Shown here piece by piece: positions 1 to 6,600 of a stretch of 10,654 nucleotides of DNA. The stretch's first letter is position 1. The number at the start of each line of letters is the position of its first letter. The notes under the pieces were generated by a model. The model saw nothing but the letters and a program-made list of their open reading frames with translations, searched no databases and was not told where the DNA came from. The DNA comes from an uncultured Clostridia bacterium (GTDB lineage Bacteria; Bacillota; Clostridia; Oscillospirales; CAG-272). Position numbers and translations under genes: made by a program. The stretch covers positions 1 to 10,654 of the forward strand of contig CALYSG010000057.1 of assembly GCA_945485605.1 (NCBI GenBank), written 5' to 3'.

Positions 1-194
1 ATGTCAGAGACTGCGTGAATATCGGTGCGTCATATGACGGCTATGTCGACCGCAGTTCGGGCCGCTATATTGTTGACGGGAAGTGGATCATGGGTATTTT
101 CAGCCTTGACCTGCTTGATCCCATAACCCTTCAGACCGATGGGGCAAATGCCGACGAGCTTTTTGCGAAGCTCACACCTTATATCGTCAAATAA
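1..194 (+). CDS. 3' end of an unrecognised protein (partial)
   Basis: The reading frame is open from base 3 to a TAA at 192-194 and gives the last 63 residues of a protein whose start lies outside the window. The segment has alternating glycine/tyrosine-rich and hydrophobic stretches (a GRYIVDGKWIMGIF stretch) and ends in LTPYIVK. There is no membrane helix or motif I can assign to a family. It does not look like the C-terminus of RecN, the gene that precedes spoIVB in Bacillus. A strong terminator follows 20 bases downstream, which supports this being a real gene end. The function is unknown. Confidence 0.6.
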   Translation, partial: VRDCVNIGASYDGYVDRSSGRYIVDGKWIMGIFSLDLLDPITLQTDGANADELFAKLTPYIVK

Positions 195-213
195 CAATTT
201 AATCCTTAAAATG

Positions 214-253
214 AAAGATCTGCCGAGCAAAAAAGTTCGGCAGGTCTTTTTTT
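214..253 (+). terminator. Rho-independent terminator of the upstream partial gene
   Basis: A 13-bp stem (214-226 with 237-249, one G-U pair) with a 10-base loop runs into an uninterrupted seven-T tract (247-253). It lies 20 bases after the TAA at 192-194. This is a textbook intrinsic terminator and separates the upstream transcript from the spoIVB region. Confidence 0.92.
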
Positions 254-306
254 CTCTCGAAATATAAAAATTCGGGCGCTATAAATTCCGAGGTCTAAAA
301 AATATG

Positions 307-338
307 GTTGCGGGCAACAATAATTGTTGAGTATCAAC
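307..338. repeat. Interleaved GTTG/CAAC palindromes upstream of spoIVB
   Basis: Three short inverted repeats overlap end to end: GTTGC-GG-GCAAC style at 307-318, CAACAAT-A-ATTGTTG at 315-329 (perfect, 7-bp arms), and GTTGA-GTA-TCAAC at 326-338 (perfect, 5-bp arms). The GTTG elements begin at 307 and 326 and the CAAC elements at 315 and 335, so like elements are spaced 19-20 bases apart, close to two helical turns. The block covers and precedes the candidate -35 element. A dimeric repressor/activator site or alternative RNA hairpins are both possible. I cannot name a regulator. Confidence 0.45.
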
Positions 339-359
339 TCTTCCGCGCGGGGCAGATTA
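331..359 (+). promoter_or_regulatory. Candidate forespore (sigma-G/F-like) promoter of spoIVB
   Basis: GTATC at 331-335 resembles the -35 element (GNATA/GNATR type) of forespore sigma factors. After a 17-base spacer, CAGATTA at 353-359 matches CATNNTA at four of the five fixed positions. Transcription would start near 366, upstream of the chosen spoIVB ATG at 411 and downstream of alternative in-frame starts at 324 and 360. In Bacillus, spoIVB is a sigma-G (and sigma-F) gene, which is why I looked for this type. The match is partial and the call tentative. Confidence 0.33.
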
Positions 360-396
360 ATGTTGCGGAGGATCGTCGAGCTCCGCAATCTGTTGC

Positions 397-404
397 AAAA
401 GGAA
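397..404 (+). promoter_or_regulatory. Ribosome binding site that decides the spoIVB start
   Basis: AAAAGGAA lies seven bases (counted from the GGA) before ATG 411. The in-frame alternatives, TTG 324 and ATG 360, lack a comparable site. Starting at 411 also places a basic n-region directly before the hydrophobic helix, as expected for a membrane-targeted SpoIVB. Confidence 0.7.
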
Positions 405-410
405 CCGATC

Positions 411-1556
411 ATGAGAAAATTTCCGAAAAAACCGATAAGAGCCGGATGTATAGCGCTCGCCGTAACCATTCTGACCGCGGCGTGCGGTATATGCGGTTCC
501 TATTTTCCGAACAAAAACGCTTCGGCTTTTGCCGTCAGCAAAAATTATTCTTCCGATTATTCAACAACATTTTCAGCTTCGCTCAATAAAAGTATTCCCC
601 GACTCGTGACATTGAGTCGGTCACAAAAAAACAGTCTTTACGTCGGCGGAATGCCATTCGGCGTAAAGTTCTCTACCGAGGGCGTTATGGTAGTCGGCTA
701 CGGCTCCGAACAGCCGAAAAATGCGAATCCGGGCTTTCTTGCCGGGATAAGACCGTCAGATTCTATCCTCAAAATTAACGAAAAAAACGTCAATGACGTA
801 AATGCAATGATAAGTGCGGTCGACGCGAGCAAAGGTGATAAAATAACCCTTCTGTGCCGTCGCAAAGGCAAGGAATTCACCGCCGAGCTGACACCTTACA
901 GGTCGTCGGGCGACGGTAAATACAAAACAGGTCTCCTTGTACGTGACAGCGGAGCCGGCATCGGAACCGTGACCTATATCATACCCGAAACCATGGGCTT
1001 CGGAGGACTCGGTCACGGCATATGCGACAGCGAGACCGGCGCTCTCATACCGATAGGAAGGGGCTCTGTATCATCCGTGACCGTGACCGGCATCGTGAAG
1101 GGAACAGTAGGCTCACCGGGTGAGCTTCACGGCAACTTCTCGGGTGCCAAGACCGGGACCGTTATTATGAACACCTCCTGCGGTGTGTTCGGGGCCTTCT
1201 CTGCTCTCCCCGAAGGGTGCGATATGCTCCTTCCCGTAGGCGAACGGGACGACATCCACCGCGGAGACGCTTATATAGTTTGCTCGGTCGGAGAAGGAGC
1301 CCCTCAAAAATATTCGGTAAAGATCTCCGATATAGACAGAAACGCGAAGGGAAACAAGTGTTTTTCGATAAGAGTCACCGATCCCGCGCTGATAAATAGG
1401 ACCGGAGGTATCGTTCAGGGAATGTCCGGAAGTCCGATAATTCAGGATGGCAAGCTCGTCGGTGCCGTCACCCACGTTCTGATAAACGATCCGACCTCAG
1501 GCTACGGTATCTTCATCGGAAATATGCTGTCGGCAATGCCGGATGTACTGAAATAA
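411..1556 (+). CDS. spoIVB: SpoIVB-type stage IV sporulation serine peptidase (family S55)
   Basis: The product is a forespore protease of 381 residues. In Bacillus, SpoIVB crosses into the intermembrane space, self-cleaves and cuts SpoIVFA, releasing SpoIVFB to process pro-sigma-K in the mother cell. Residues 1-10 are basic and residues 11-31 form a hydrophobic membrane/signal segment. Residues about 75-165 form a PDZ domain (GILAGIRPSDSIL-type ligand loop, here GFLAGIRPSDSILKI). Residues about 180-375 are the S55 peptidase domain. The catalytic residues are recognisable: His202 in GLGHGICD, Asp324 in RVTDP, and Ser339 in GMSGSPIIQDGK. The Asp-to-Ser spacing of 15 is the same as in the Bacillus enzyme. 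A cysteine at 25 after LTAA is only weakly lipobox-like. The gene is complete and followed by its own terminator. Spo0A, the usual downstream neighbour in Bacillus and many Clostridia, is not here. Confidence 0.95.
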   Translation: MRKFPKKPIRAGCIALAVTILTAACGICGSYFPNKNASAFAVSKNYSSDYSTTFSASLNKSIPRLVTLSRSQKNSLYVGGMPFGVKFSTEGVMVVGYGSEQPKNANPGFLAGIRPSDSILKINEKNVNDVNAMISAVDASKGDKITLLCRRKGKEFTAELTPYRSSGDGKYKTGLLVRDSGAGIGTVTYIIPETMGFGGLGHGICDSETGALIPIGRGSVSSVTVTGIVKGTVGSPGELHGNFSGAKTGTVIMNTSCGVFGAFSALPEGCDMLLPVGERDDIHRGDAYIVCSVGEGAPQKYSVKISDIDRNAKGNKCFSIRVTDPALINRTGGIVQGMSGSPIIQDGKLVGAVTHVLINDPTSGYGIFIGNMLSAMPDVLK

Positions 1557-1569
1557 ATGAAAAAAGCTC

Positions 1570-1598
1570 TGCCGGCGGAAGAATTCCGCCGGCATTTT
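1570..1598 (+). terminator. Rho-independent terminator after spoIVB
   Basis: A perfect 11-bp GC-rich stem (1570-1580 with 1584-1594), a three-base GAA loop, then TTTTGT. It sits 14 bases after the spoIVB TAA and separates it from the following spore-cortex genes. It also overlaps an apparent in-frame N-terminal extension of the next gene, which argues against that extension being translated. Confidence 0.88.
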
Positions 1599-1627
1599 GT
1601 ATCATTACGAAAAAATGCGAATATACT
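1599..1627 (+). promoter_or_regulatory. Weak candidate mother-cell (sigma-E-like) promoter of the sleC-like operon
   Basis: GTATCAT at 1599-1605 and AATATACT at 1620-1627 are separated by 14 bases, the spacing typical of sigma-E promoters. They match the TCATATT / CATACAAT consensus at roughly half and five of eight positions. The predicted start would leave a leader of about 30 bases before the TTG at 1665. The match is poor. It is listed because a promoter is required somewhere between the terminator and the ribosome binding site. Confidence 0.2.
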
Positions 1628-1651
1628 GCCAAGGAAAATCCTACATTATTC

Positions 1652-1657
1652 AGGAGG
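1652..1657 (+). promoter_or_regulatory. Perfect Shine-Dalgarno setting a TTG start
   Basis: AGGAGG lies seven bases before TTG 1665, in frame with the downstream protein. The only upstream ATG in this frame (1557) overlaps the spoIVB stop codon, lacks a site of this quality, and would translate through the terminator hairpin. The TTG is therefore the start. Confidence 0.85.
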
Positions 1658-1664
1658 CAAAGCT

Positions 1665-2102
1665 TTGAATAACGGAACAGTAAACTTTATGCCTGCGGAG
1701 GGCTTTTTAAAGGTCAGAGTCTCTACGGCAAGAGGCGCAATTCCGCTTCAGGGAGCAAAGGTCGCGGTTCGCGGCACGACAGCAGACAATTCGGGTATTA
1801 TAGCCCTTCTCACGACCGATTCGGGAGGTCTTACACCGACTCTGGCGCTGCCCGCGCCCGCAAAGGCGGACTCCGAATCACCGGGAAACGTCAAACCGTT
1901 TTCGGAATACAACCTTGAGATATCGCTCGACGGATATCAGACGCAATATTACTACAATCTCCCTATCTTCGCAACGATAACCTCGGTTCAGACCGCCGAT
2001 CTCGTTCCCCTTCGCGAAAACGGTCATCCCGATTTCGGCAACCCCAACGATCGCAGCGAGCGTTTCTTCAACAGGGAGAATCCCAATCTTCTCGGCTCAT
2101 GA
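1665..2102 (+). CDS. Small carboxypeptidase-regulatory-like protein, resembles SleC pro-region
   Basis: A 145-residue protein started by TTG. Residues about 12-115 have the pattern of a transthyretin/carboxypeptidase-regulatory-like beta-sandwich: a first strand (GFLKVRVST), an IPLQGAKVAV strand, a TDSGGLTPTLALPAP loop, then a YNLEISLDGYQTQYY strand pair and an ITSVQTADLVPL end strand. The same pattern, as I recall it from family knowledge, forms the N-terminal pro-region of clostridial SleC cortex-lytic enzymes. The tail (residues about 120-145) is polar and Asn/Arg-rich. There is no signal peptide or membrane helix. The next gene begins 21 bases on, is in the same frame, and starts exactly at the SleC catalytic region, so the two together look like a SleC split in two. 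A role in holding or chaperoning the enzyme is inferred, not shown. It could also be a structural spore protein. Confidence 0.75.
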   Translation: MNNGTVNFMPAEGFLKVRVSTARGAIPLQGAKVAVRGTTADNSGIIALLTTDSGGLTPTLALPAPAKADSESPGNVKPFSEYNLEISLDGYQTQYYYNLPIFATITSVQTADLVPLRENGHPDFGNPNDRSERFFNRENPNLLGS

Positions 2103-2123
2103 CGGCCTTAGAGGTGGAACAAG

Positions 2124-3530
2124 ATGAACAGCAATGCAAACCTGCCCGTTATCCCGAGAAGCATAACGGTTCACCTCGGAAACTCCGACTCGCCCGCCGC
2201 AAATGTTACGATACCCTTCGTAGAATATGTTGCAAACGTTGCGTCAAGCGAAATATACCCTACCTGGCCGATTGAAGCTCTGAAGGCAAACATCCTCGCG
2301 CAGACCAGCTTCGCACTGAACCGCATCTATACCGAATTTTACCGCTCGCGCGGCTACGATTTCGACATAACCTCGACAACAAGGCAGGATCAGTCCTTCG
2401 TCAACGGGCGCGAGATATTCGAAAATATCAACAACATAGTCGGAGACCAGTTCAACAGCTATATAAGAAGGCGCGGAAGCGTCGAGCCGCTATTTGCCGC
2501 CTATTGCGACGGAATAAGGGTCACCTGCAACGGGCTTTCACAATGGGGCTCGGTCGAGCTCGCCGAACAAGGGCTCTCATATATCGACATACTTAAAAAC
2601 TACTATGGCGATGACATTGAAATAGTCACCGACGTTCCGATCGTCGGAATAACCGGTTCGGCTCCTGCCGTTCCGCTCCGCGTCGGTCAGGTGAACGATG
2701 ACGTCCGTCTCGCACAGTTAAGACTCAACCGTATCTCCTCAAACTACCCTAACATTCCGAAGATAGCCCAGCCCGACGGAATTTTTTCATTTGATACCGA
2801 GGAAGCTGTGAAGGAATTTCAGCGAACCTTCGGTCTGAGTGACGACGGTATCATCGGGAATGCAACATGGTATAAAATAATCAGTATCTACAATGCGGTC
2901 CGCCGACTCAACGAGCTTGATTCGGAAGGCATAACCTTAGAGGAGATCACGAAGCAGTATCCGTCTCTTCTCAGAAAAGGCGACACAGGCTCGGGAGTCG
3001 CATCGCTCCAGTATTACCTGAACTATATTTCTCAGTTCTACGACACGGTGCGTCCGGTCGCCATCGACGGGATATTCGGCGACGAAACGGAATCGGCGGT
3101 CAAAGACTTTCAGAACACCTTCGGGCTGACGGTCGACGGTCTTGTCGGAATCGAGACATGGAACACACTTTACAGCACTTATCTCGGATTTATATCGACT
3201 ATCCCTCTTAAGTATACAGAAGGCGTGACCGTTCCCTTCCCGGGAGTTATCCTTCGCATAGGCTCGGAGTCCGACGAGGTAAGACTGCTCCAGGAATACC
3301 TGAATTATATCGCAGGCTTCTATCCGTCGATCCCCGCCGTAAATCCGACCGGGTATTTCGGACAGATGACGCAAAACTCGGTAATAGCGTTTCAGCGCGA
3401 GTTCGGATACCCACCGACGGGTACGGTAAATGTGCCTGTCTGGAACGGGATCACCGAAGTATACTCGGCGCTCTTCATAGGAAACAGGCTTAATGAGGGG
3501 CAATTCCCCGGCTACTCCGTAGGGTCGTGA
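2124..3530 (+). CDS. SleC/SpoIID-like spore cortex-lytic enzyme with three peptidoglycan-binding domains
   Basis: A 468-residue protein with GAGGTGG upstream of ATG. Residues about 12-175 are the SpoIID-like lytic domain in the form seen in SleC. The YVANVASSEIYPTWPIEAL segment carries Glu43, aligned with the catalytic glutamate of SpoIID lytic transglycosylases. It is followed by an FALNRIYTEFYRSRGYDFDIT block, a YCDG motif, and LSQWGSVELAEQG. Three PG_binding_1 repeats follow at residues about 185-257, 283-356 and 377-450, each with LRxG...DGIFG...AVxxFQxxFGLxxDGxVG...TW. SleC degrades cortex peptidoglycan during germination and in Clostridium has its pro-region on the same chain and one binding domain. 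Here the pro-region is on the gene before and the binding part is tripled. There is no signal peptide, which fits synthesis in the mother cell. No Csp activating protease is encoded in the window. A role in cortex assembly instead of lysis is possible. Confidence 0.85.
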   Translation: MNSNANLPVIPRSITVHLGNSDSPAANVTIPFVEYVANVASSEIYPTWPIEALKANILAQTSFALNRIYTEFYRSRGYDFDITSTTRQDQSFVNGREIFENINNIVGDQFNSYIRRRGSVEPLFAAYCDGIRVTCNGLSQWGSVELAEQGLSYIDILKNYYGDDIEIVTDVPIVGITGSAPAVPLRVGQVNDDVRLAQLRLNRISSNYPNIPKIAQPDGIFSFDTEEAVKEFQRTFGLSDDGIIGNATWYKIISIYNAVRRLNELDSEGITLEEITKQYPSLLRKGDTGSGVASLQYYLNYISQFYDTVRPVAIDGIFGDETESAVKDFQNTFGLTVDGLVGIETWNTLYSTYLGFISTIPLKYTEGVTVPFPGVILRIGSESDEVRLLQEYLNYIAGFYPSIPAVNPTGYFGQMTQNSVIAFQREFGYPPTGTVNVPVWNGITEVYSALFIGNRLNEGQFPGYSVGS

Positions 3531-3533
3531 AAT

Positions 3534-4078
3534 AAGGAGGATCAGACATGGCTGACAATCATAATGAGCGCGAAGCGATAAGTAAACTTCAGAAATACCT
3601 TCGTCGGCTGTCTCAATTTGATAACGACATAAGGCTCGTTCCGATCGACGGAATATACGAGGAGGACACGAGGCTCGCCGTACTTGAATTTCAGCAGAAA
3701 TACGGGCTCCCCCTCACCGGGGTCGCCGACCGCGCGACATGGAACATGATATTCGACAAATATTCGGCCCTGACAGAAGAAAAGAACCCTACCGATATGC
3801 TGTCGCTCTTTCCTCTCAATCCCTCGGGCTATGAGCTTCAGGCAGGCGATACGCAATTTCTCGTCGATGCGGTACAGTTTATCCTTGATGAGCTGAAAAT
3901 AGATTACGACACCCTCGGTGATGTAAAGCGAACGGGGACCTACGATACGGCAACCGAAAACGCCGTTCGTGAATTTCAGCGTATCAACAGCCTGAATATC
4001 ACGGGAAAGGTCAATAAGTCGACGTGGGACGCTCTCGCCACCCACTACAGCACAAGTCTGACAGACCACCGTCACTAG
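3534..4078 (+). CDS. Stand-alone protein of two tandem peptidoglycan-binding domains
   Basis: A 176-residue protein (ATG at 3548, stop 4076-4078) preceded by AAGGAGG at 3534-3540, with 17 bases from the previous stop to its ATG; the interval given includes the ribosome binding site. It consists of two PG_binding_1 domains. The first, residues about 8-75, has VPIDGIYEEDTRLAVLEFQQKYGLPLTG-like spacing. The second, about 95-170, has the ENAVREFQRINSL and STWDAL segments. No catalytic domain, signal peptide or membrane helix is visible. The first repeat resembles the second repeat of the preceding enzyme, which suggests origin by intra-operon duplication. It probably binds cortex peptidoglycan together with the SleC-like enzyme, as an anchor, adaptor or competitor. 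The function is inferred from context only. Confidence 0.85.
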
Positions 4079-4085
4079 AATCATT

Positions 4086-4125
4086 TTCCGTATAGAAGGC
4101 AAAAATATATACGGAATTTCTGTTT
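4086..4125 (+). terminator. Probable terminator or attenuator between the cortex genes and clpC
   Basis: A perfect 9-bp but AT-rich stem (4086-4094 with 4108-4116), a 13-base loop, then TTTCTGTTT. The stem is weaker than the two upstream terminators and the T-run is interrupted, so partial read-through into clpC is plausible. The clpC ribosome binding site starts at 4127 directly behind it, leaving little room for a separate clpC promoter. Confidence 0.55.
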
Positions 4126-4138
4126 CGGGAGATAAACA

Positions 4139-6589
4139 ATGACGGGAAGATTCACACAGAAGGCGCAGAACGCCCTAAACGCGGCACTGAACGCCGCAAG
4201 GAGCCTTGGGCACACCTACATCGGATCCGAGCATATCCTGCTCGGCATATCCTCCGACCGTGACAACGCCGCCTCAAGGCTGCTTGCCGCCCGAGGGGCT
4301 ATCCGCAACACCCTCCGCTCCGCCGTGATAAGCATTTCGGGCAAGGGTAGCGAAAGCCTTGTCGGTGCCTCGGACATGACACCATGCGTAAAGAGGATAA
4401 TTGAAGAAGCTGCATCGCTTTCGGCACAGTTCGGGCAATCATATGTCGGGACAGAGCATATACTGCTCGCTCTTCTCGGCGAATCCGACTGTGTAGGTAT
4501 CCGCGTGCTTGAAGCCTGCTCGGTTTCTCCGCAGGAGCTGAAAAACGACATAACCTCCTTTCTCGGAGGCGCGGCGGCAAAGGGAAAGAACCGTGCAAAG
4601 GCAGACAAGGGCGACTTAAAGCAGCTTTCGGCGTTCTCGGGCTACGGAAAAGATCTCACCGCGGCGGCAAGACTCGGTCGCCTTGACCCCGTAGTCGGGC
4701 GCAATACCGAAACCATGAGGGTGATTCAGATACTCTCAAGGCGGCAGAAAAACAATCCCTGCCTTGTCGGTGAGCCGGGTGTCGGAAAGACCGCAGTGGT
4801 CGAGGGCCTTGCGCAGAGGATCGCCGAAGGCAGCGTCCCCGAGCCGCTACGTGACCGAGCCGTAATAATGCTCGATCTGCCCTCGATGATCGCAGGAGCA
4901 AAATACCGCGGCGAATTCGAGGAACGAATGAAAAACGTTATGAACGAGATCGCAAAACGTCCCGAGGTGATACTCTTCATTGACGAGCTTCATATGATCG
5001 TCGGAGCGGGCGCCGCCGAGGGTTCTGTCGATGCCGCAAATATACTCAAGCCCGCCCTCTCACGCGGAGAGATCAGGATCATCGGCGCGACGACTCTCAC
5101 CGAATACAGACGCTATATCGAGAAGGATGCGGCACTTGAGAGACGATTTCAGCCCGTGAATGTCAGTGAGCCATCACCGGAAGAAACGGTAATGATCCTT
5201 AAAGGACTGCGCGACCGGCTTGAAGCTCACCACGGGCTGAAGCTCCCGGACACGGCGATACGCACCGCCGTAGACCTCTCCGTACGCTATATAAACGAAC
5301 GTTTTCTTCCCGACAAAGCGATAGACCTCATTGATGAGACCGCGTCAAGGCTACGCGTATCGGGGCTGACCGAACCGCCTGAGCTGAGACAGACCGCCGA
5401 TGAGCTTACACGGCTATCCAACGAAAAGGACGAGGCGATCACGCATCAGGACTTTGAGCTTGCCGCAAGGATTCGCGACCTCGAGACTTCTCTGTGCGGC
5501 GAATACGAAAAAAAACGTCGCCAATGGATCGGATCGGACGATCTGGGACAGCGCGAAGTCAGCTCCGCTGATATAGCCGAAACCGTCGCGCAAATGACCG
5601 GGATCCCCATCGGTCGCATGACCGAGGACGAAAACGAAGGGCTTCTGCGACTTGAAGAAAGGCTTGATCGGCTCGTAGTAGGGCAAAAAGATGCCACCGA
5701 GCGCGTCGCGCGGGCGATAAGGCGCGGCAGGACGGGACTTTCAGATCCCGACCGTCCCGTAGGCTCATTTATATTTCTCGGTCCGACGGGCGTCGGCAAG
5801 ACCGCTCTCTCGGAGGCTCTCGCGGAGACGGTATTCGGCAGCAAAAAGTCTTTGATAAGACTCGATATGTCGGAGTATATGGAAAAGCACAGCGTATCGA
5901 AGATGATCGGCTCGCCCCCCGGATATGTCGGATACGCGGAAGGGGGGATCCTCACCGAGAAGGTCAGGCGTAACCCCTACTCGCTCGTTCTCTTCGACGA
6001 GATCGAGAAAGCACACCCCGATATCTTCAATATACTTCTTCAGATCCTTGACGGCGGAAGGCTGACCGATTCTCAGGGCAGAGTCACCGACTTCCGAAAT
6101 ACCGTCGTAATAATGACTTCAAACCTCGGCAGTGACCGACGTTTTTCGAAAGCGCTCGGATTTGAAAAGCGCAATGACGATCAGGCGGCAAACGAGAGCA
6201 GGATACTTTCAGCCCTCAAAAACGCCTTCCCACCCGAATTCATCAACCGAATCGACGATATCGTGATCTTCCGCCCGCTTGCAAAAGAAGACCTCTATAA
6301 TATCGCCGACACGATGCTTTGCGAGCTCGCAGGGCGCGCAAAGGCGTATGATATAGACCTCTCCTTTGACAGCAGCGTCGCGCGGCTTGTCGTCGACAAC
6401 ACCTACGAGCCCGAATACGGTGCACGTCCGCTGCGCCGCTCGGTCACGCGACTCGTCGGTGACGCCTTCTCGGTCGCGCTCTTAAAGAAAGAATTTGCCG
6501 CCGGAGACAGCGTAACTGCTGCTTCCGACGGCGGAAAGATAATATTCGTTAAAAACGGTGATAAAGTATCAGAAGACCCCGACGCTTGA
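4139..6589 (+). CDS. clpC: ClpC-type AAA+ unfoldase of the Clp protease
   Basis: An 816-residue Hsp100 ATPase that unfolds substrates and feeds them to ClpP. The N-domain, residues about 3-145, has two Clp repeats (YIGSEHILL and YVGTEHILL) that keep Glu31 and Glu106, equivalent to the phospho-arginine-binding glutamates of Bacillus ClpC. AAA1 has Walker A GEPGVGKT (211-218, Lys217) and Walker B ILFIDE (Asp282, Glu283). The middle region holds a UVR-like coiled segment at about 432-452. AAA2 has Walker A GPTGVGKT (548-555, Lys554), Walker B VLFDE (Asp620, Glu621), and an LGF tripeptide at 673-675 typical of the ClpP-docking loop. ATG follows GGGAG by seven bases. The usual ctsR-mcsA-mcsB partners are not adjacent; the gene instead follows sporulation genes. 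I saw no CtsR or CIRCE operator in the 60 bases upstream. The ClpC assignment is firm over ClpB (shorter middle domain, LGF loop). Confidence 0.95.
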   Translation: MTGRFTQKAQNALNAALNAARSLGHTYIGSEHILLGISSDRDNAASRLLAARGAIRNTLRSAVISISGKGSESLVGASDMTPCVKRIIEEAASLSAQFGQSYVGTEHILLALLGESDCVGIRVLEACSVSPQELKNDITSFLGGAAAKGKNRAKADKGDLKQLSAFSGYGKDLTAAARLGRLDPVVGRNTETMRVIQILSRRQKNNPCLVGEPGVGKTAVVEGLAQRIAEGSVPEPLRDRAVIMLDLPSMIAGAKYRGEFEERMKNVMNEIAKRPEVILFIDELHMIVGAGAAEGSVDAANILKPALSRGEIRIIGATTLTEYRRYIEKDAALERRFQPVNVSEPSPEETVMILKGLRDRLEAHHGLKLPDTAIRTAVDLSVRYINERFLPDKAIDLIDETASRLRVSGLTEPPELRQTADELTRLSNEKDEAITHQDFELAARIRDLETSLCGEYEKKRRQWIGSDDLGQREVSSADIAETVAQMTGIPIGRMTEDENEGLLRLEERLDRLVVGQKDATERVARAIRRGRTGLSDPDRPVGSFIFLGPTGVGKTALSEALAETVFGSKKSLIRLDMSEYMEKHSVSKMIGSPPGYVGYAEGGILTEKVRRNPYSLVLFDEIEKAHPDIFNILLQILDGGRLTDSQGRVTDFRNTVVIMTSNLGSDRRFSKALGFEKRNDDQAANESRILSALKNAFPPEFINRIDDIVIFRPLAKEDLYNIADTMLCELAGRAKAYDIDLSFDSSVARLVVDNTYEPEYGARPLRRSVTRLVGDAFSVALLKKEFAAGDSVTAASDGGKIIFVKNGDKVSEDPDA

Positions 6590-6600
6590 ATTCGTCTTCT
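6571..6600. repeat. Inverted repeat at the clpC/GH20 convergent junction
   Basis: AGAAGAC at 6571-6577 is the exact reverse complement of GTCTTCT at 6594-6600, spanning both stop codons of the two converging genes. The loop is 16 bases and no T-tract follows on either strand, so it is a poor intrinsic terminator. It is the only structure I see in a junction with nine bases between stop codons. Confidence 0.3.

Noticed and set aside
324..410. Longer N-terminus for SpoIVB from TTG 324 or ATG 360
   Set aside because: Neither has a good ribosome binding site, the extra 29 residues would precede the membrane helix with no family match, and the region holds palindromes and a candidate promoter.
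451..488. SpoIVB as a lipoprotein with Cys25
   Set aside because: The residues before the Cys are T-A-A where a lipobox normally has Leu at -3, and SpoIVB proteins are known as membrane-anchored/secreted without lipid.
1619..1650. GAATATA plus CATTATT as a sigma-G promoter for the sleC-like operon
   Set aside because: The predicted start would fall within the Shine-Dalgarno sequence, leaving no functional leader.
1557..1664. In-frame extension of the small pro-region-like gene starting at an ATG that overlaps the spoIVB stop
   Set aside because: It would be translated through the spoIVB terminator hairpin and has no comparable ribosome binding site. The perfect AGGAGG at 1652-1657 points to TTG 1665.
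2937..4102. Long - strand open frames opposite the peptidoglycan-binding repeats
   Set aside because: They mirror codon use of the repeat-containing genes on the + strand and show no motif of their own.
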